Shown here one piece after another: positions 15,982-23,361 of a stretch of 64,000 nucleotides of DNA. Under the pieces are notes generated by a model, which did no database searches, was not told where the DNA came from, and worked only from the letters and a program-made list of their open reading frames with translations. How positions within the stretch are numbered: position 1 is the first letter of the stretch; each line of letters begins with the position of its first letter. This DNA comes from Virgisporangium aurantiacum. GTDB taxonomy: Bacteria; Actinomycetota; Actinomycetes; Mycobacteriales; Micromonosporaceae. Location of the stretch: NCBI RefSeq assembly GCF_016863635.1, contig NZ_BOPG01000024.1, positions 310,001-374,000 on the forward strand. The letters run 5' to 3'. A program made the translations under genes and the position numbers.

Positions 15982-16935
15982 ATGAAGGCTGTCGTGGTGA
16001 ACGCCTACGGGCCGCCCGAGACGTACACGGTCGGCGAGGTGCCGACGCCCCGGCCCGGTCCGGGTCAGCTGCAGGTGCGCATCGCCGCCGCCTCGATCAA
16101 CCCGGGCGACCTGCGGCTGCCCAGCGGCGACTTCCACGCGGTCACCCCGCTGCCGTTCCCGCACGTGCCCGGCAACGACTTCGCCGGCACCGTCACCGAG
16201 GTGGGCGCCGGGGTGACGACGTTCGCGGTCGGCGACGAGATCTTCGGGTTCGCCGCGCCGCGGGCGTTGCGCGCCATGGTCGGCGCCCGGCCGTCGGTGG
16301 GCACCGGCACGCTGGCCGAGTACGCGGTGGTGGAGGCCGACACCCCGTTCCTCGCGCACCGCCCGGCCGGGCTGCCCGTCGAGGAGGCGGCGGCGCTGCC
16401 GACCGTCGGGTTGACGGCGCGGGCGTTGATGGCCGTTGCCGGGGTCGAGCCGGGGGAGACGGTGCTGGTGATCGGCGCGACCGGCGGCGTCGGCACCACC
16501 GTCGTCCCGTTGCTCGCGGCGGCGAAGGCCCGCGTGACCGCGACCGCGACCGACGCGGACGCCGCCCTCCTGCGCACGCTCGGTGCTGCGGAGACCATCG
16601 GCTACGCCGGGTCGGAGTACCCGGCGGACGTCGACGTGGTGCTCAACCTCGTCGTGCCCGGCGACCGGCTCGCCGGCTTGGCGCGGGCGCTGCGGCCCGG
16701 CGGTCGTCTCGTCACGATCACGTTCCCGGTGCCGCAGCCGGAGTGGCTCGGCCGCGACGACGTCGACCTGCGGTTCGTCCTCGACATGGACGGCGTCCAC
16801 GGCGGGATGCGCGAGGTCGCGCTCGACGGGTTGACCGCGGTGATCGGCGGCCGCTACTCCCTCGACGACGGCGTGCGGGCGATCGTCGACTTCGCCGGCC
16901 GGCACACCACCGGCAAGCTGGTCGTCACGATGTGA
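15982..16935 (+). CDS. Zinc-independent medium-chain dehydrogenase / quinone oxidoreductase
   Basis: The 317-residue enzyme begins at the ATG at 15982, preceded by AAAGAGGAG. It has the MDR GroES-like half (MKAVVVNAYGPPETY, HVPGNDFAGTVTEVGAGV) and a Rossmann half with VIGATGGVGTTV around residues 170-181 as NAD(P)H site. No structural zinc Cys cluster or catalytic zinc ligands are present, so it groups with NADPH:quinone reductase-like proteins that reduce quinones or enones. It is controlled, by inference, by the divergent TetR protein through two visible operators. A detoxifying role for a quinone or reactive carbonyl is likely. Confidence 0.9.
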   Translation: MKAVVVNAYGPPETYTVGEVPTPRPGPGQLQVRIAAASINPGDLRLPSGDFHAVTPLPFPHVPGNDFAGTVTEVGAGVTTFAVGDEIFGFAAPRALRAMVGARPSVGTGTLAEYAVVEADTPFLAHRPAGLPVEEAAALPTVGLTARALMAVAGVEPGETVLVIGATGGVGTTVVPLLAAAKARVTATATDADAALLRTLGAAETIGYAGSEYPADVDVVLNLVVPGDRLAGLARALRPGGRLVTITFPVPQPEWLGRDDVDLRFVLDMDGVHGGMREVALDGLTAVIGGRYSLDDGVRAIVDFAGRHTTGKLVVTM

Positions 16936-16958
16936 GCCACCCCGATACGCTCCTCGGC

Positions 16959-17447
16959 ATGTCGACGCCGCCCGATGAGCCGGGAACCGGGCCCGAACGC
17001 ATCGGGGACGCGCAGCGGGCGGCCGTGCTCGACCTGGTCGACCGCGCGTACGTCGAGGGGTTCCTCGACAGCGGTGAGCACGAGACCCGCCGCGCCGGCG
17101 TGACGGGGTCGAAGGCGGTCGCGGAGCTGCACGCGCAGGTCGCCGACCTGCCGCCGCAGTTCCACTGGGTCCCCGCCCACCACCCCGTGCCGCCGTCCAA
17201 CCGGGGCATGGCGGTGATGAGCGTCGTGCTCGGGGTGGTGTCCATCCCGATGTTCCTGTGCCTGGGCACCGGCGCGGCCGTCGGCGGGCTGGCCGTGTTC
17301 GCCGGGACCCGCGCGCTGCGCCAGGACTCCTCCCGGCCGACGGCGATCGCCGGCATCGTGCTCGGCGCGGTCGGCGTGGTGCTGGGGCTGGGGTTCCTCG
17401 CCCTGCTGGTCTTCTCGTCGGACCAGACCACCGTCCGGACCAGGTGA
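16959..17447 (+). CDS. DUF1707 and DUF4190 membrane protein
   Basis: The 162-residue protein has an N-terminal DUF1707-like module (RIGDAQRAAVLDLVDRAYVE, GEHETRRAGVTGSKAVAELH, ADLPPQF) found in many actinobacterial membrane proteins. Two hydrophobic helices with a small-residue pattern follow (SVVLGVVSIPMFLCLGTGAA, IAGIVLGAVGVVLGL), matching DUF4190. The role is unknown; relatives are often encoded near stress or septum genes. TACGCT ends seven bases before the ATG at 16959 and no ribosome binding site is visible. It faces the CGNR gene with a five-base gap between the stops. Confidence 0.85.
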   Translation: MSTPPDEPGTGPERIGDAQRAAVLDLVDRAYVEGFLDSGEHETRRAGVTGSKAVAELHAQVADLPPQFHWVPAHHPVPPSNRGMAVMSVVLGVVSIPMFLCLGTGAAVGGLAVFAGTRALRQDSSRPTAIAGIVLGAVGVVLGLGFLALLVFSSDQTTVRTR

Positions 17448-17452
17448 CGGCG

Positions 17453-17959
17453 TCAGTCCCGGTTGCGGCGGCTGTGGGCGCGCACGCGGACGCGGTTGCC
17501 GCAGACGGCGCTGTCGCACCAGCGGCGGTCGGGGCGGGACGCGACGAAGAGCTTGCGGCAGTCCTCTCCCCGGCAGGCGGCGAACGACGGGCCGGTCACC
17601 ACGAGGTCGACCGCGGCCGAGACGAGATGGTGCGCGATCACCGCGGCCGCCGTGCCGTCGGCCGGGACGGCGAGGGTGAGCCGATCCCCGTGCCAGCGCA
17701 ACTCCGGCTCCCGCGCCGGACGCACGAGTAGCGCTGGGTCGGGCCGGTGGCCGGCGGCGACGTCGCGCAACAGCAGTTGCAGGTCGTCGCGGGTGCTCCG
17801 CAGTGCGAGCAGGCCGTCGGCGTCGACGGCGTGGCCCGCCGGGCGCAGGCCGGGCCAGGCGTCGACCCAGGCGCGCCACTCGGTGAGAGTCGCGATGCGG
17901 TCGCGATCCGCGGACGAGCGGGTGTTCGCGAACGCGATCGCGACCGGTTCAGCCGGCAT
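17453..17959 (-). CDS. CGNR zinc-finger protein
   Basis: The 168-residue protein has the ABATE-like N-terminal domain (residues 1-110, AIAFANTRSSADRDRIATLT) and the C-terminal CGNR zinc finger: C-R-G-E-D-C, then RRWCDSAVCGNRVRVRAHSR. The finger probably binds DNA, and stress-responsive regulation has been proposed for the family. Its start lies inside the last 11 bases of the upstream gene on the same strand, so the two are translationally coupled and should share a function or a signal. Confidence 0.88.
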   Translation of the reverse strand: MPAEPVAIAFANTRSSADRDRIATLTEWRAWVDAWPGLRPAGHAVDADGLLALRSTRDDLQLLLRDVAAGHRPDPALLVRPAREPELRWHGDRLTLAVPADGTAAAVIAHHLVSAAVDLVVTGPSFAACRGEDCRKLFVASRPDRRWCDSAVCGNRVRVRAHSRRNRD

Positions 17960-18713
17960 CGCGGGACCGCAGCACGTTGCGGCCCGCGGTCCCGTCGGAC
18001 CACGTGAAGTCCTCGATCAGCCGCAGGTGTCCGTCGGCCGCCGGTTCGACGCGCATGGTGGCCGTGCCGGTCCGCGCGCGGCCGTCGACGCCGACCTGGG
18101 CGTACGCGGTGGTCACGCGGTCGTCGACGCGGGACCCGAGCAACGTGCCCCGGCCGATCGGGCCACCGGCGTAGCTGGCCTCGACCGCCCCGGCGTGCTC
18201 GCGGAACTCGAACACGGTGCCGGCGGTGATCGCGCTCGCGGCCGACGTCTGCTCGACGTCGAACACGCGCAGGTCGAGGTCGAGCGGGTCACTGCCGACC
18301 GGCCGGCGCAGCTCGTCGATCAGGGCGTGGACGGCGGCGGCGAGCTCCAGCGGGTAGCCGAGGTAGTCGAAGATGCCGCCGCGGCCCGGATTGTCGCCGC
18401 AGACGACGAAGACCCCGCTCCCCAGGCGCTGCTTGATCACCGTTGCCAGCCACCCGACGTAGCCGCTGTTGTCGACGTCCGGCGCGAACGTGCTCATCGT
18501 GAGGCCGAACCGCTCGCCGGAGTCGCGCGCGGCGGGCACCAGGGCGCACCAGCCGTCGACGTCCCGGACCGTGGCGATGGCGTCGGCGGACGGCGCACCG
18601 GCGATGCGCCGGAAGCACCAGGCCCCGGGCAGGTGGGCGAGCCGGGTGGTGCGCAGCACCGCCCGCAGCCGCCGTTCCGACTCGACCGGACGCTCCGCGG
18701 AGATCGACACCAT
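17949..18713 (-). CDS. Two-domain protein: DUF6196-like N-half and a lipocalin-like C-half
   Basis: The 254-residue protein starts at the ATG at 18713. Its first 150 or so residues resemble the DUF6196 family: RAVLRTTRLAHLPGAWCFRR, DNSGYVGWLATVIKQRLGSG, FVVCGDNPGRGGIFDYLGYP. Residues about 165-250 form a small beta-barrel-like unit (TVFEFREHAGAVEASYAGG, ATMRVEPAADGHLRL, EDFTWSDGTAG) of a type sometimes loosely annotated as N-acetylglutamate synthase. The two units are normally found as separate short proteins, so this is a fusion. The message appears leaderless, with TATACT ending six bases before the start. A perfect 24-base palindrome overlaps the promoter, so a dedicated repressor is expected. 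Coupled to the CGNR gene downstream. Confidence 0.7.
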   Translation of the reverse strand: MVSISAERPVESERRLRAVLRTTRLAHLPGAWCFRRIAGAPSADAIATVRDVDGWCALVPAARDSGERFGLTMSTFAPDVDNSGYVGWLATVIKQRLGSGVFVVCGDNPGRGGIFDYLGYPLELAAAVHALIDELRRPVGSDPLDLDLRVFDVEQTSAASAITAGTVFEFREHAGAVEASYAGGPIGRGTLLGSRVDDRVTTAYAQVGVDGRARTGTATMRVEPAADGHLRLIEDFTWSDGTAGRNVLRSRDAG

Positions 18714-18719
18714 GCCCGC

Positions 18720-18748
18720 AGTATAGCTAATGGGAAGTCCCATTAGCT
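18720..18748 (-). promoter_or_regulatory. Promoter with a perfect 24-bp palindromic operator
   Basis: AGCTAATGGGA (18725-18735), AG, TCCCATTAGCT (18738-18748) is a perfect palindrome with 11-base arms, strikingly A/T-rich for this genome. On the minus strand it runs straight into the -10 element TATACT (18725 to 18720), which ends six bases before the ATG at 18713. A dimeric repressor bound here would block the -35 to -10 region. No candidate regulator is encoded beside it, other than the CGNR protein of the same operon. Confidence 0.75.
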
Positions 18749-18790
18749 CCGGCGTTCGGAATCAATCGGGGTCGTTGGATTCAGGGGGCG

Positions 18791-19168
18791 ATGTCTGATA
18801 TCAAGATTCCACCCGGTGGGGGAGGGGCCCGAACGTTGCATGTCACCAGAACCGTCGCGAGCGACGGTGTCACGACGGTCGCCCTGAGCGGTGACGTCGA
18901 CATGGTCGTCGCCGACGGGCTGCTCGGCGCGTTGTCGGAGGTGATCGACGACGCCGCGACCACCGGCGTGGTCATCGACATGTCCCGCGTCCGGTTCTGG
19001 GACTCGTCCGGTGTCGGCGCGCTGGTCACCGCGTACCGCAGGGCGTCCGAGCGCGGCACCTCGCTCGTGATCGGCGACATGTCGGAACAGGTCCGCCAGA
19101 TCCTGCGCCTCACCGGCCTGCTCGACCTGCTCACCGACCGCCGCACGGTGCGCCGAATTCAGGGTTGA
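18791..19168 (+). CDS. STAS-domain anti-sigma factor antagonist
   Basis: The 125-residue protein has a single STAS domain from about residue 16 to 120, with ALSGDVDMVVA and the phospho-acceptor region IDMSRVRFWDSSGVGALV, where the first Ser of DSSG is the usual phosphorylation site. Family members bind an anti-sigma kinase when unphosphorylated and so free an alternative sigma factor. No RsbW-like kinase or SigF-like sigma gene is near, so it works in trans. A GGGGG run upstream may act as the ribosome binding site. It is transcribed away from the palindrome-controlled gene. Confidence 0.9.
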   Translation: MSDIKIPPGGGGARTLHVTRTVASDGVTTVALSGDVDMVVADGLLGALSEVIDDAATTGVVIDMSRVRFWDSSGVGALVTAYRRASERGTSLVIGDMSEQVRQILRLTGLLDLLTDRRTVRRIQG

Positions 19169-19238
19169 TTCGTAGCTTTCCCTGAGGGCGACCCACGGTC
19201 TGCCGACCACACTGGACGGACAGCCCAAGGAGGTCGCC

Positions 19239-19529
19239 ATGTCCGTTCGTCGCACCCTCGGCGTCGTCGGGGCCGTGCTGGCCGGCACGGTCACCGCGTC
19301 CGGGTCGAGCGTCCCACCGGCCGATCCGAAGACGGTACGCGCGCTGCTCGTCGAGATCGGCCTGCTGCGGCGGCACGCGGCCGAGGCCGCGGTGCCGGTC
19401 GCGCTGCGTCGGTTCCAGGCCCGGGTCGGGGTGACGGTGGACGGCGTTGCCGGTCCGGAGACGTGCCACGCGCTGGCCCGTTACGCTCGTGAGGCGCGGG
19501 AACTGCAGGCCCTGGGCCTGGCCGCATAG
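19239..19529 (+). CDS. Small exported peptidoglycan-binding-like protein
   Basis: The 96-residue protein has an N-terminal hydrophobic export segment (RRTLGVVGAVLAGTVTASG). The rest resembles a PG_binding_1 module: ALRRFQARVGVTVDGVAGPE followed by TCHALARYAREA, matching the usual FQ...G(L)xxDGxxGPxT pattern. It probably binds the wall. CAAGGAGGT before the ATG at 19239 is an excellent ribosome binding site. No catalytic domain is fused to it. Confidence 0.8.
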   Translation: MSVRRTLGVVGAVLAGTVTASGSSVPPADPKTVRALLVEIGLLRRHAAEAAVPVALRRFQARVGVTVDGVAGPETCHALARYAREARELQALGLAA

Positions 19530-19611
19530 CGTCCCCGCACCTCCCCCGAAAGGCGGACATCGGGTCCGTCGTCCGGCCCCCCGGCGCCAGTCAGAGTGAC
19601 CCGGGGGCACG

Positions 19612-19974
19612 GTGACGGGAAACGGGGCGGATCGGGGTTTGGATCAGGTGTGGCATCGCGCTGGCCGCTGGGTGACAGCGGCCGTTCTCCTCGCCCTGGC
19701 CCCGCTGCCGGTGCGCGTCGGCCAGACCCTGCTGGCCGATCGCGGCGCCACCCCGCTGACCGCCAGCGCCGTCGCGATCGCCGCCGCCGTCACCGTCGCG
19801 TGCCTGGTCGGAAGCGTGACCGCGCTCCGGTTGGCGTACCGCCCGGTCCGGGACGAGCGGGCCACGCACCAGTCGGCCCGGCAGTCGGCTCGGCAGTCGG
19901 CCCGGCACTCGGTCCGGGGTCCGGAGCGGCGGGTCGCGGTGCTGCCGAAGCAGGCGCGGCGCCGCTCCGGGTAG
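19612..19974 (+). CDS. Small membrane protein with an Arg/Ser/Gln repeat tail
   Basis: The 120-residue protein has two predicted transmembrane helices (WVTAAVLLALAPLPVRVGQT and TASAVAIAAAVTVACLVGSV) and a basic cytosolic tail containing four tandem copies of Gln/His-Ser-Ala/Val-Arg, encoded by 12-base repeats at 19870-19917. No family is recognised. The GTG at 19612 follows a GGGGG run. Codon use at third positions looks normal. The tail may bind nucleic acid or acidic lipid, but this is speculation. Confidence 0.55.
   Translation: MTGNGADRGLDQVWHRAGRWVTAAVLLALAPLPVRVGQTLLADRGATPLTASAVAIAAAVTVACLVGSVTALRLAYRPVRDERATHQSARQSARQSARHSVRGPERRVAVLPKQARRRSG
19870..19917 (+). repeat. Four tandem 12-bp repeats inside a coding sequence
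   Basis: CAGTCGGCCCGG and three near copies follow one another in frame and encode a Q-S-A-R type repeat. This is an in-frame expansion in the C-terminal tail of the small membrane protein and may vary in copy number between strains. Confidence 0.7.
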
Positions 19975-19991
19975 ACCCCGACCCATTCATA

Positions 19992-20005
19992 TCGACGAGG
20001 GTCGA
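19992..20005. promoter_or_regulatory. Short inverted repeat upstream of the BNR-4 gene
   Basis: TCGAC, GAGG, GTCGA forms a dyad 39 bases before the ATG at 20044, in a locally A/T-richer stretch that may hold the promoter. It is a candidate operator. No LacI-type sequence like the one upstream of the rhamnosidase gene is seen here. Confidence 0.35.
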
Positions 20006-20043
20006 CATTAAGGTGTATGGACACCCACCCTTGCGAGGTTTCG

Positions 20044-21402
20044 ATGAAACGTTCCAACCGGGCGGTCGGGGCCGCCGCGTCGATCGTGCTGGCGACGGCC
20101 GCCACCGTCGCCGGTGGGCCGGTGCCGCCGGCCGCCGCGGCAGCCCCGACGGTCAGCCACCTCGGTACCAGCACGCTGACCACCACCGGCCGCACCGCGG
20201 TGAGCTACTCCGGCCTCATGAACGGCGAGTCGTTCCAGCAGGACGGCATCGTCACGGCCAACGGCTGGCAGTACGCCGCGTTCTGGGACGAGAGCGGCTA
20301 CGTCAACCTGTCGCGCCGGCAGCTGCCGTCCGGCGGGTGGCAGAACCTGCGGCTGACCGACTACCGCACCACGTCGACGGACTCGCACAACGTCATCTGC
20401 ATCGGGATCTCGCCCCGCGACGGCACCGTCCACCTGGCCTTCGACATGCACTCCAACCAGTTCAAGTACCGCCGCTCGGTGGCCGGGCTGGCGACGAACG
20501 CCGCGGCCTGGGCCGCCGGCAGCTTCGGCGCCGTGCAGAACAGCATCGCCGGCACGGCGATGCCGACCGTGACCTACCCGCAGTTCCTCGCCGCCCCCGA
20601 CGGGACGCTGCAGCTGGCGATCCGCACCGGTGTGAGCGGCAACGGCGACGAGGTGCTCTACGAGTACACCACCAACGGAACCTGGACCTACGTCGGCGAG
20701 TTCATCGACGGGACGTCGTACGACAACAACGCCTACCTGTTCGGCATCGAGTACGACCGGGAGGGGCTGCTGCACGCCACCTGGACCGTCCGCGAGACGT
20801 CGAACGGCAGCAGCAACCACGACCTCTACTACGCCTACAGCCGCGACAAGGGGCGGACCTGGCGCGACAACGCCGGAACCGTGCAGGCGCGCCCGTTGGC
20901 GTCGAACGCCGCCGGCCTCCGGGTCTGGCCGAACAGCCAGAACCGCGGCCTGATGAACCAGGAGTCGCAGGTCGTCGACTCGACGGGGGTGGTGCACGTT
21001 CTCCAGTCGCACCTGCCGGCGAACACGCCGAGCGTCACCGATTTCAACACCGCCCGCAACAGCGCGGTGCTCGTGCACTACTGGCGCGACAAGGCGTCGA
21101 AGGTGTGGAACCAGCGGTATCTCGGGTGGACCGAGGGCCTGAGCCGCGGCGACATCGCCGTCGACGCGCGCGACAACCTGTATGTCGTGAGTGGACACTC
21201 GGGCACCAACGTCCTGCAGATCGCGACCGCGTCGAAGGCGTCGGGCTGGTCGGACTGGACCGTGCGGAACCGGTCCGGTGCCCAGTACATGTCGGACCCG
21301 CTGATCGACCACGCGCTGCTGGTGTCGCAGAACATCCTGAGCGTCTACTGTCCGCGGGTCGGCGGCAGCCGGATCGACGTTCAGAACTGGTCCACCGCCT
21401 AG
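20044..21402 (+). CDS. Secreted BNR-4 beta-propeller protein, possible rhamnosyl-glucuronate lyase
   Basis: The 452-residue precursor has a signal peptide (KRSNRAVGAAASIVLATAAT, cleaved after an Ala-rich run) and a propeller with BNR-4 family features: SHNVICIGISPRDGTVHLAF, DLYYAYSRDKGRTW and SQVVDSTGVVHVLQSHLP. BNR-4 proteins include polysaccharide lyases, among them the fungal L-rhamnose-alpha-1,4-D-glucuronate lyase (PL42), and ulvan lyases share related propellers. With a giant alpha-L-rhamnosidase 2 kb away, an attack on rhamnose-capped glucuronate in plant arabinogalactan is a reasonable inference. The ATG at 20044 is preferred to 20017 because GCGAGG lies just before it. Its stop codon overlaps the convergent MFS stop by four bases. 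Confidence 0.7.
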   Translation: MKRSNRAVGAAASIVLATAATVAGGPVPPAAAAAPTVSHLGTSTLTTTGRTAVSYSGLMNGESFQQDGIVTANGWQYAAFWDESGYVNLSRRQLPSGGWQNLRLTDYRTTSTDSHNVICIGISPRDGTVHLAFDMHSNQFKYRRSVAGLATNAAAWAAGSFGAVQNSIAGTAMPTVTYPQFLAAPDGTLQLAIRTGVSGNGDEVLYEYTTNGTWTYVGEFIDGTSYDNNAYLFGIEYDREGLLHATWTVRETSNGSSNHDLYYAYSRDKGRTWRDNAGTVQARPLASNAAGLRVWPNSQNRGLMNQESQVVDSTGVVHVLQSHLPANTPSVTDFNTARNSAVLVHYWRDKASKVWNQRYLGWTEGLSRGDIAVDARDNLYVVSGHSGTNVLQIATASKASGWSDWTVRNRSGAQYMSDPLIDHALLVSQNILSVYCPRVGGSRIDVQNWSTA

Positions 21403-22643
21403 GAAGGAAGCTCACGCAGCCGGCGGAGCGGGGTGAACAGCAACGCGACGCCCACCAGCGCCAGGAACGTCGCCGCGCACCAGATCGCCGGCCGCACGCC
21501 CAGCCAGGCCGCCAGCGCGCCGCCGGCCAGCGCCCCGACGGGCATCGTCCCGAAGTTCAGCAACTGCATGCTCGCCACCACCCGCCCCAGCAGGTGGTGC
21601 GGCGTGTAGGCCTGCCGCCAACTGCCCTTGATGACGTTCCCGGCCACCACGCCGGTCCCCACCAGGACCCCGCCGGCGACGGCCGCGGCGAGGCGGGGAC
21701 CGGCGCCGGTCAGCGGGATCAGCAGCGACGACGGCATCGCGACCAGTTGGCACAGCAGGATCGCCCGGGCGGTGCCGAACCGCCGCCCGAGCGCCGGCGC
21801 CAGGGTCGCCCCGACGGCACCGCCGACGCTCATCGCCGCCACGATCCCGCCCACGCCGCCCGGGCTCAGCCCGACCTCACGGGCCAGGAACACCACCAGG
21901 ATCGACTGGTAGGCGACCAGGCCCAGGTTGCTCGCCGCGCCGTAGACGGCGAACAGCCGCAGGTACCGGTCGCGGCTGACGAACCGGATCCCGTCGGCCA
22001 CCGCGCGTCGCAACGGCGGACGGCCGACGGGTCGTGGGCGCCTAGCGGGCCGGATCGCGGCCAGGCACAGCGCGGACGCGAGAAACGTCGCCGCGTCGAA
22101 CACCAGCGCCCAGACCGCGCCGACGGCGCCGGCGATCAGGCCGGCCAGGCCCGGTCCGCCGACCTGGGCGGCGGCCTCCGTGCCCTGCAGCCGGGCGTTG
22201 CCGGCCGGCAGGTCGGTGGGTCGGAGCAGGGTGGGCAGGAACACCTGGTACGCGGTCTTGAAGAAGACGCTCGCGGTGCCGGTGCCGAAGGCCACCGCGA
22301 ACAGGTGCGGCAGGGACAGCGCGCCGGTGCCGGCCGCGACCGGCACGCTCAGGTACAGCAGCAGCGACGCGACGTCGCAGTAGATCATCAGCGGCCGGGG
22401 CGGCAGCCGGTCGACCCAGGCGCCGGCCGGCAGGCCGATCAGCAGCCAGGGGAGCCAGGCGGCGGCCGACAGCAGCGCGACCTGGAACGCCGTGGCGTCG
22501 AGCACGGTGAGCGCCACCAGCGGCAGCGCGACCGACGTGACGCTGCTGCCGAGGTCGCTGGCCGCCTGTCCGGTCCACAGCAGGCGGAAGTCCCGGCCGC
22601 CCACCCGGCCGGGCGCCGCGCGGGGGATCGCGGTGGTCGTCAT
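21399..22643 (-). CDS. MFS transporter (EntS-like drug or metabolite exporter)
   Basis: The 414-residue protein has about 12 helices. It begins FRLLWTGQAASDLGSSVTSV, the characteristic first helix of the MFS_3/EntS-type exporters, with GLPAGAWVDRLPPRPLMI as motif A between helices 2 and 3. Start at the ATG at 22643, with GTGGGG upstream. It lies downstream of an ArsR-type regulator on the same strand (77-base gap), so exporter and regulator are probably co-transcribed. The substrate is unknown. Convergent with the BNR-4 gene, overlapping it by four bases. Confidence 0.88.
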   Translation of the reverse strand: MTTTAIPRAAPGRVGGRDFRLLWTGQAASDLGSSVTSVALPLVALTVLDATAFQVALLSAAAWLPWLLIGLPAGAWVDRLPPRPLMIYCDVASLLLYLSVPVAAGTGALSLPHLFAVAFGTGTASVFFKTAYQVFLPTLLRPTDLPAGNARLQGTEAAAQVGGPGLAGLIAGAVGAVWALVFDAATFLASALCLAAIRPARRPRPVGRPPLRRAVADGIRFVSRDRYLRLFAVYGAASNLGLVAYQSILVVFLAREVGLSPGGVGGIVAAMSVGGAVGATLAPALGRRFGTARAILLCQLVAMPSSLLIPLTGAGPRLAAAVAGGVLVGTGVVAGNVIKGSWRQAYTPHHLLGRVVASMQLLNFGTMPVGALAGGALAAWLGVRPAIWCAATFLALVGVALLFTPLRRLRELPS

Positions 22644-22719
22644 GCCGGGTCCCCACTTCGTGGTGACCCGCCCTGACCGGGCGGGCTCTGCTGAATGATG
22701 CCCTCGCGCAAGCGCTCGG

Positions 22720-23295
22720 TCATGGCTGTGCCGGGACGCCGTGGGCGAAGAAGAACACCGGTTCGCGCGGCGCGCCGTCGTCGGGGACCGCACGGGTCGC
22801 CCACCGGTCGACGAGGGTCTGCAGGTCGCGTTCGAAGGCGGCCAGTTCCGCGGGCGTCATCGAGAACCACTTGTCGGTGGAGAACGCCGCGTCGCCCCAG
22901 ACCGCCTGCCGGTCGTCGGGCTCGGCGTACCAGCCGCGGACCAGGCCGACGTGGCGGTCGAGGTTGATCGACGCGGCGGCGCTGGCGACGGCCTGCCCCA
23001 CCGGGTCGTCGGCGAAGTCCGAGTCGGTCCAGCGCAGGCTGCGGGACGCCAGTTCCCACCAGCGCTCGCGCCGGTTCCGGGCCCGCTCCGGCACCTCGAC
23101 GATCAGCCCGGCCTCGGCGAGGACCTTGAGGTGGTGGCTGATGTTCGCGACGGCCTGTTCGGTGTGCGTCGCCAGCGCGGTCGCCGTGGCCGGGCCGTGG
23201 ACCCGCAGGACGTCCATGAGCCGCCGCCGCAACGGGTGCGAGGCGGCGGCCAGGACGCGGGAGTCGCGGACCCGGGTCACATCGTCGTTCGGCAT
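22720..23295 (-). CDS. ArsR-family winged-helix regulator
   Basis: The 191-residue protein carries the ArsR HTH at residues 15-85 (SHPLRRRLMDVLRVHGPATA, ANISHHLKVLAEAGLIVEV). A larger C-terminal half follows with WFSMTPAELAAFERDLQTLV and no Cys-rich metal site, so a non-metal ligand is likely. Start at the ATG at 23295. It heads an operon with the MFS exporter. The preceding promoter region contains two TTGCGCAA boxes flanked by CAAGAG/CTCTTG, probable self-regulation sites. Confidence 0.87.
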   Translation of the reverse strand: MPNDDVTRVRDSRVLAAASHPLRRRLMDVLRVHGPATATALATHTEQAVANISHHLKVLAEAGLIVEVPERARNRRERWWELASRSLRWTDSDFADDPVGQAVASAAASINLDRHVGLVRGWYAEPDDRQAVWGDAAFSTDKWFSMTPAELAAFERDLQTLVDRWATRAVPDDGAPREPVFFFAHGVPAQP

Positions 23296-23313
23296 GGGTC
23301 CACGGTGACATAA

Positions 23314-23352
23314 CAAGAGACGTTGCGCAACAGCTCTTGCGCAACGCCTCTT
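23314..23352 (-). promoter_or_regulatory. Repeated TTGCGCAA boxes in the ArsR promoter region
   Basis: CAAGAG (23314-23319) and CTCTTG (23347-23352) bracket two copies of TTGCGCAA, at 23323-23330 and 23337-23344. The spacing between the two boxes is 14 bases from start to start. It lies 19-57 bases upstream of the ArsR start and directly after the rhamnosidase stop. A nested-dyad operator for the ArsR protein is the simplest reading. Confidence 0.6.
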
Positions 23353-23361
23353 GCTAGATGG

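Noticed and set aside
19596-22676. Long open frame of about 1026 codons on the plus strand across the BNR-4 and MFS genes
   Set aside because: It overlays two well-supported genes in other frames and its product is Arg/Pro/Gly-rich with no motif, as expected of shadow frames in GC-rich DNA.
22643-22720. Short frame MTERLREGIIQQ between the ArsR and MFS genes
   Set aside because: Too short, poor start context and no sign of conservation; treated as spacer.
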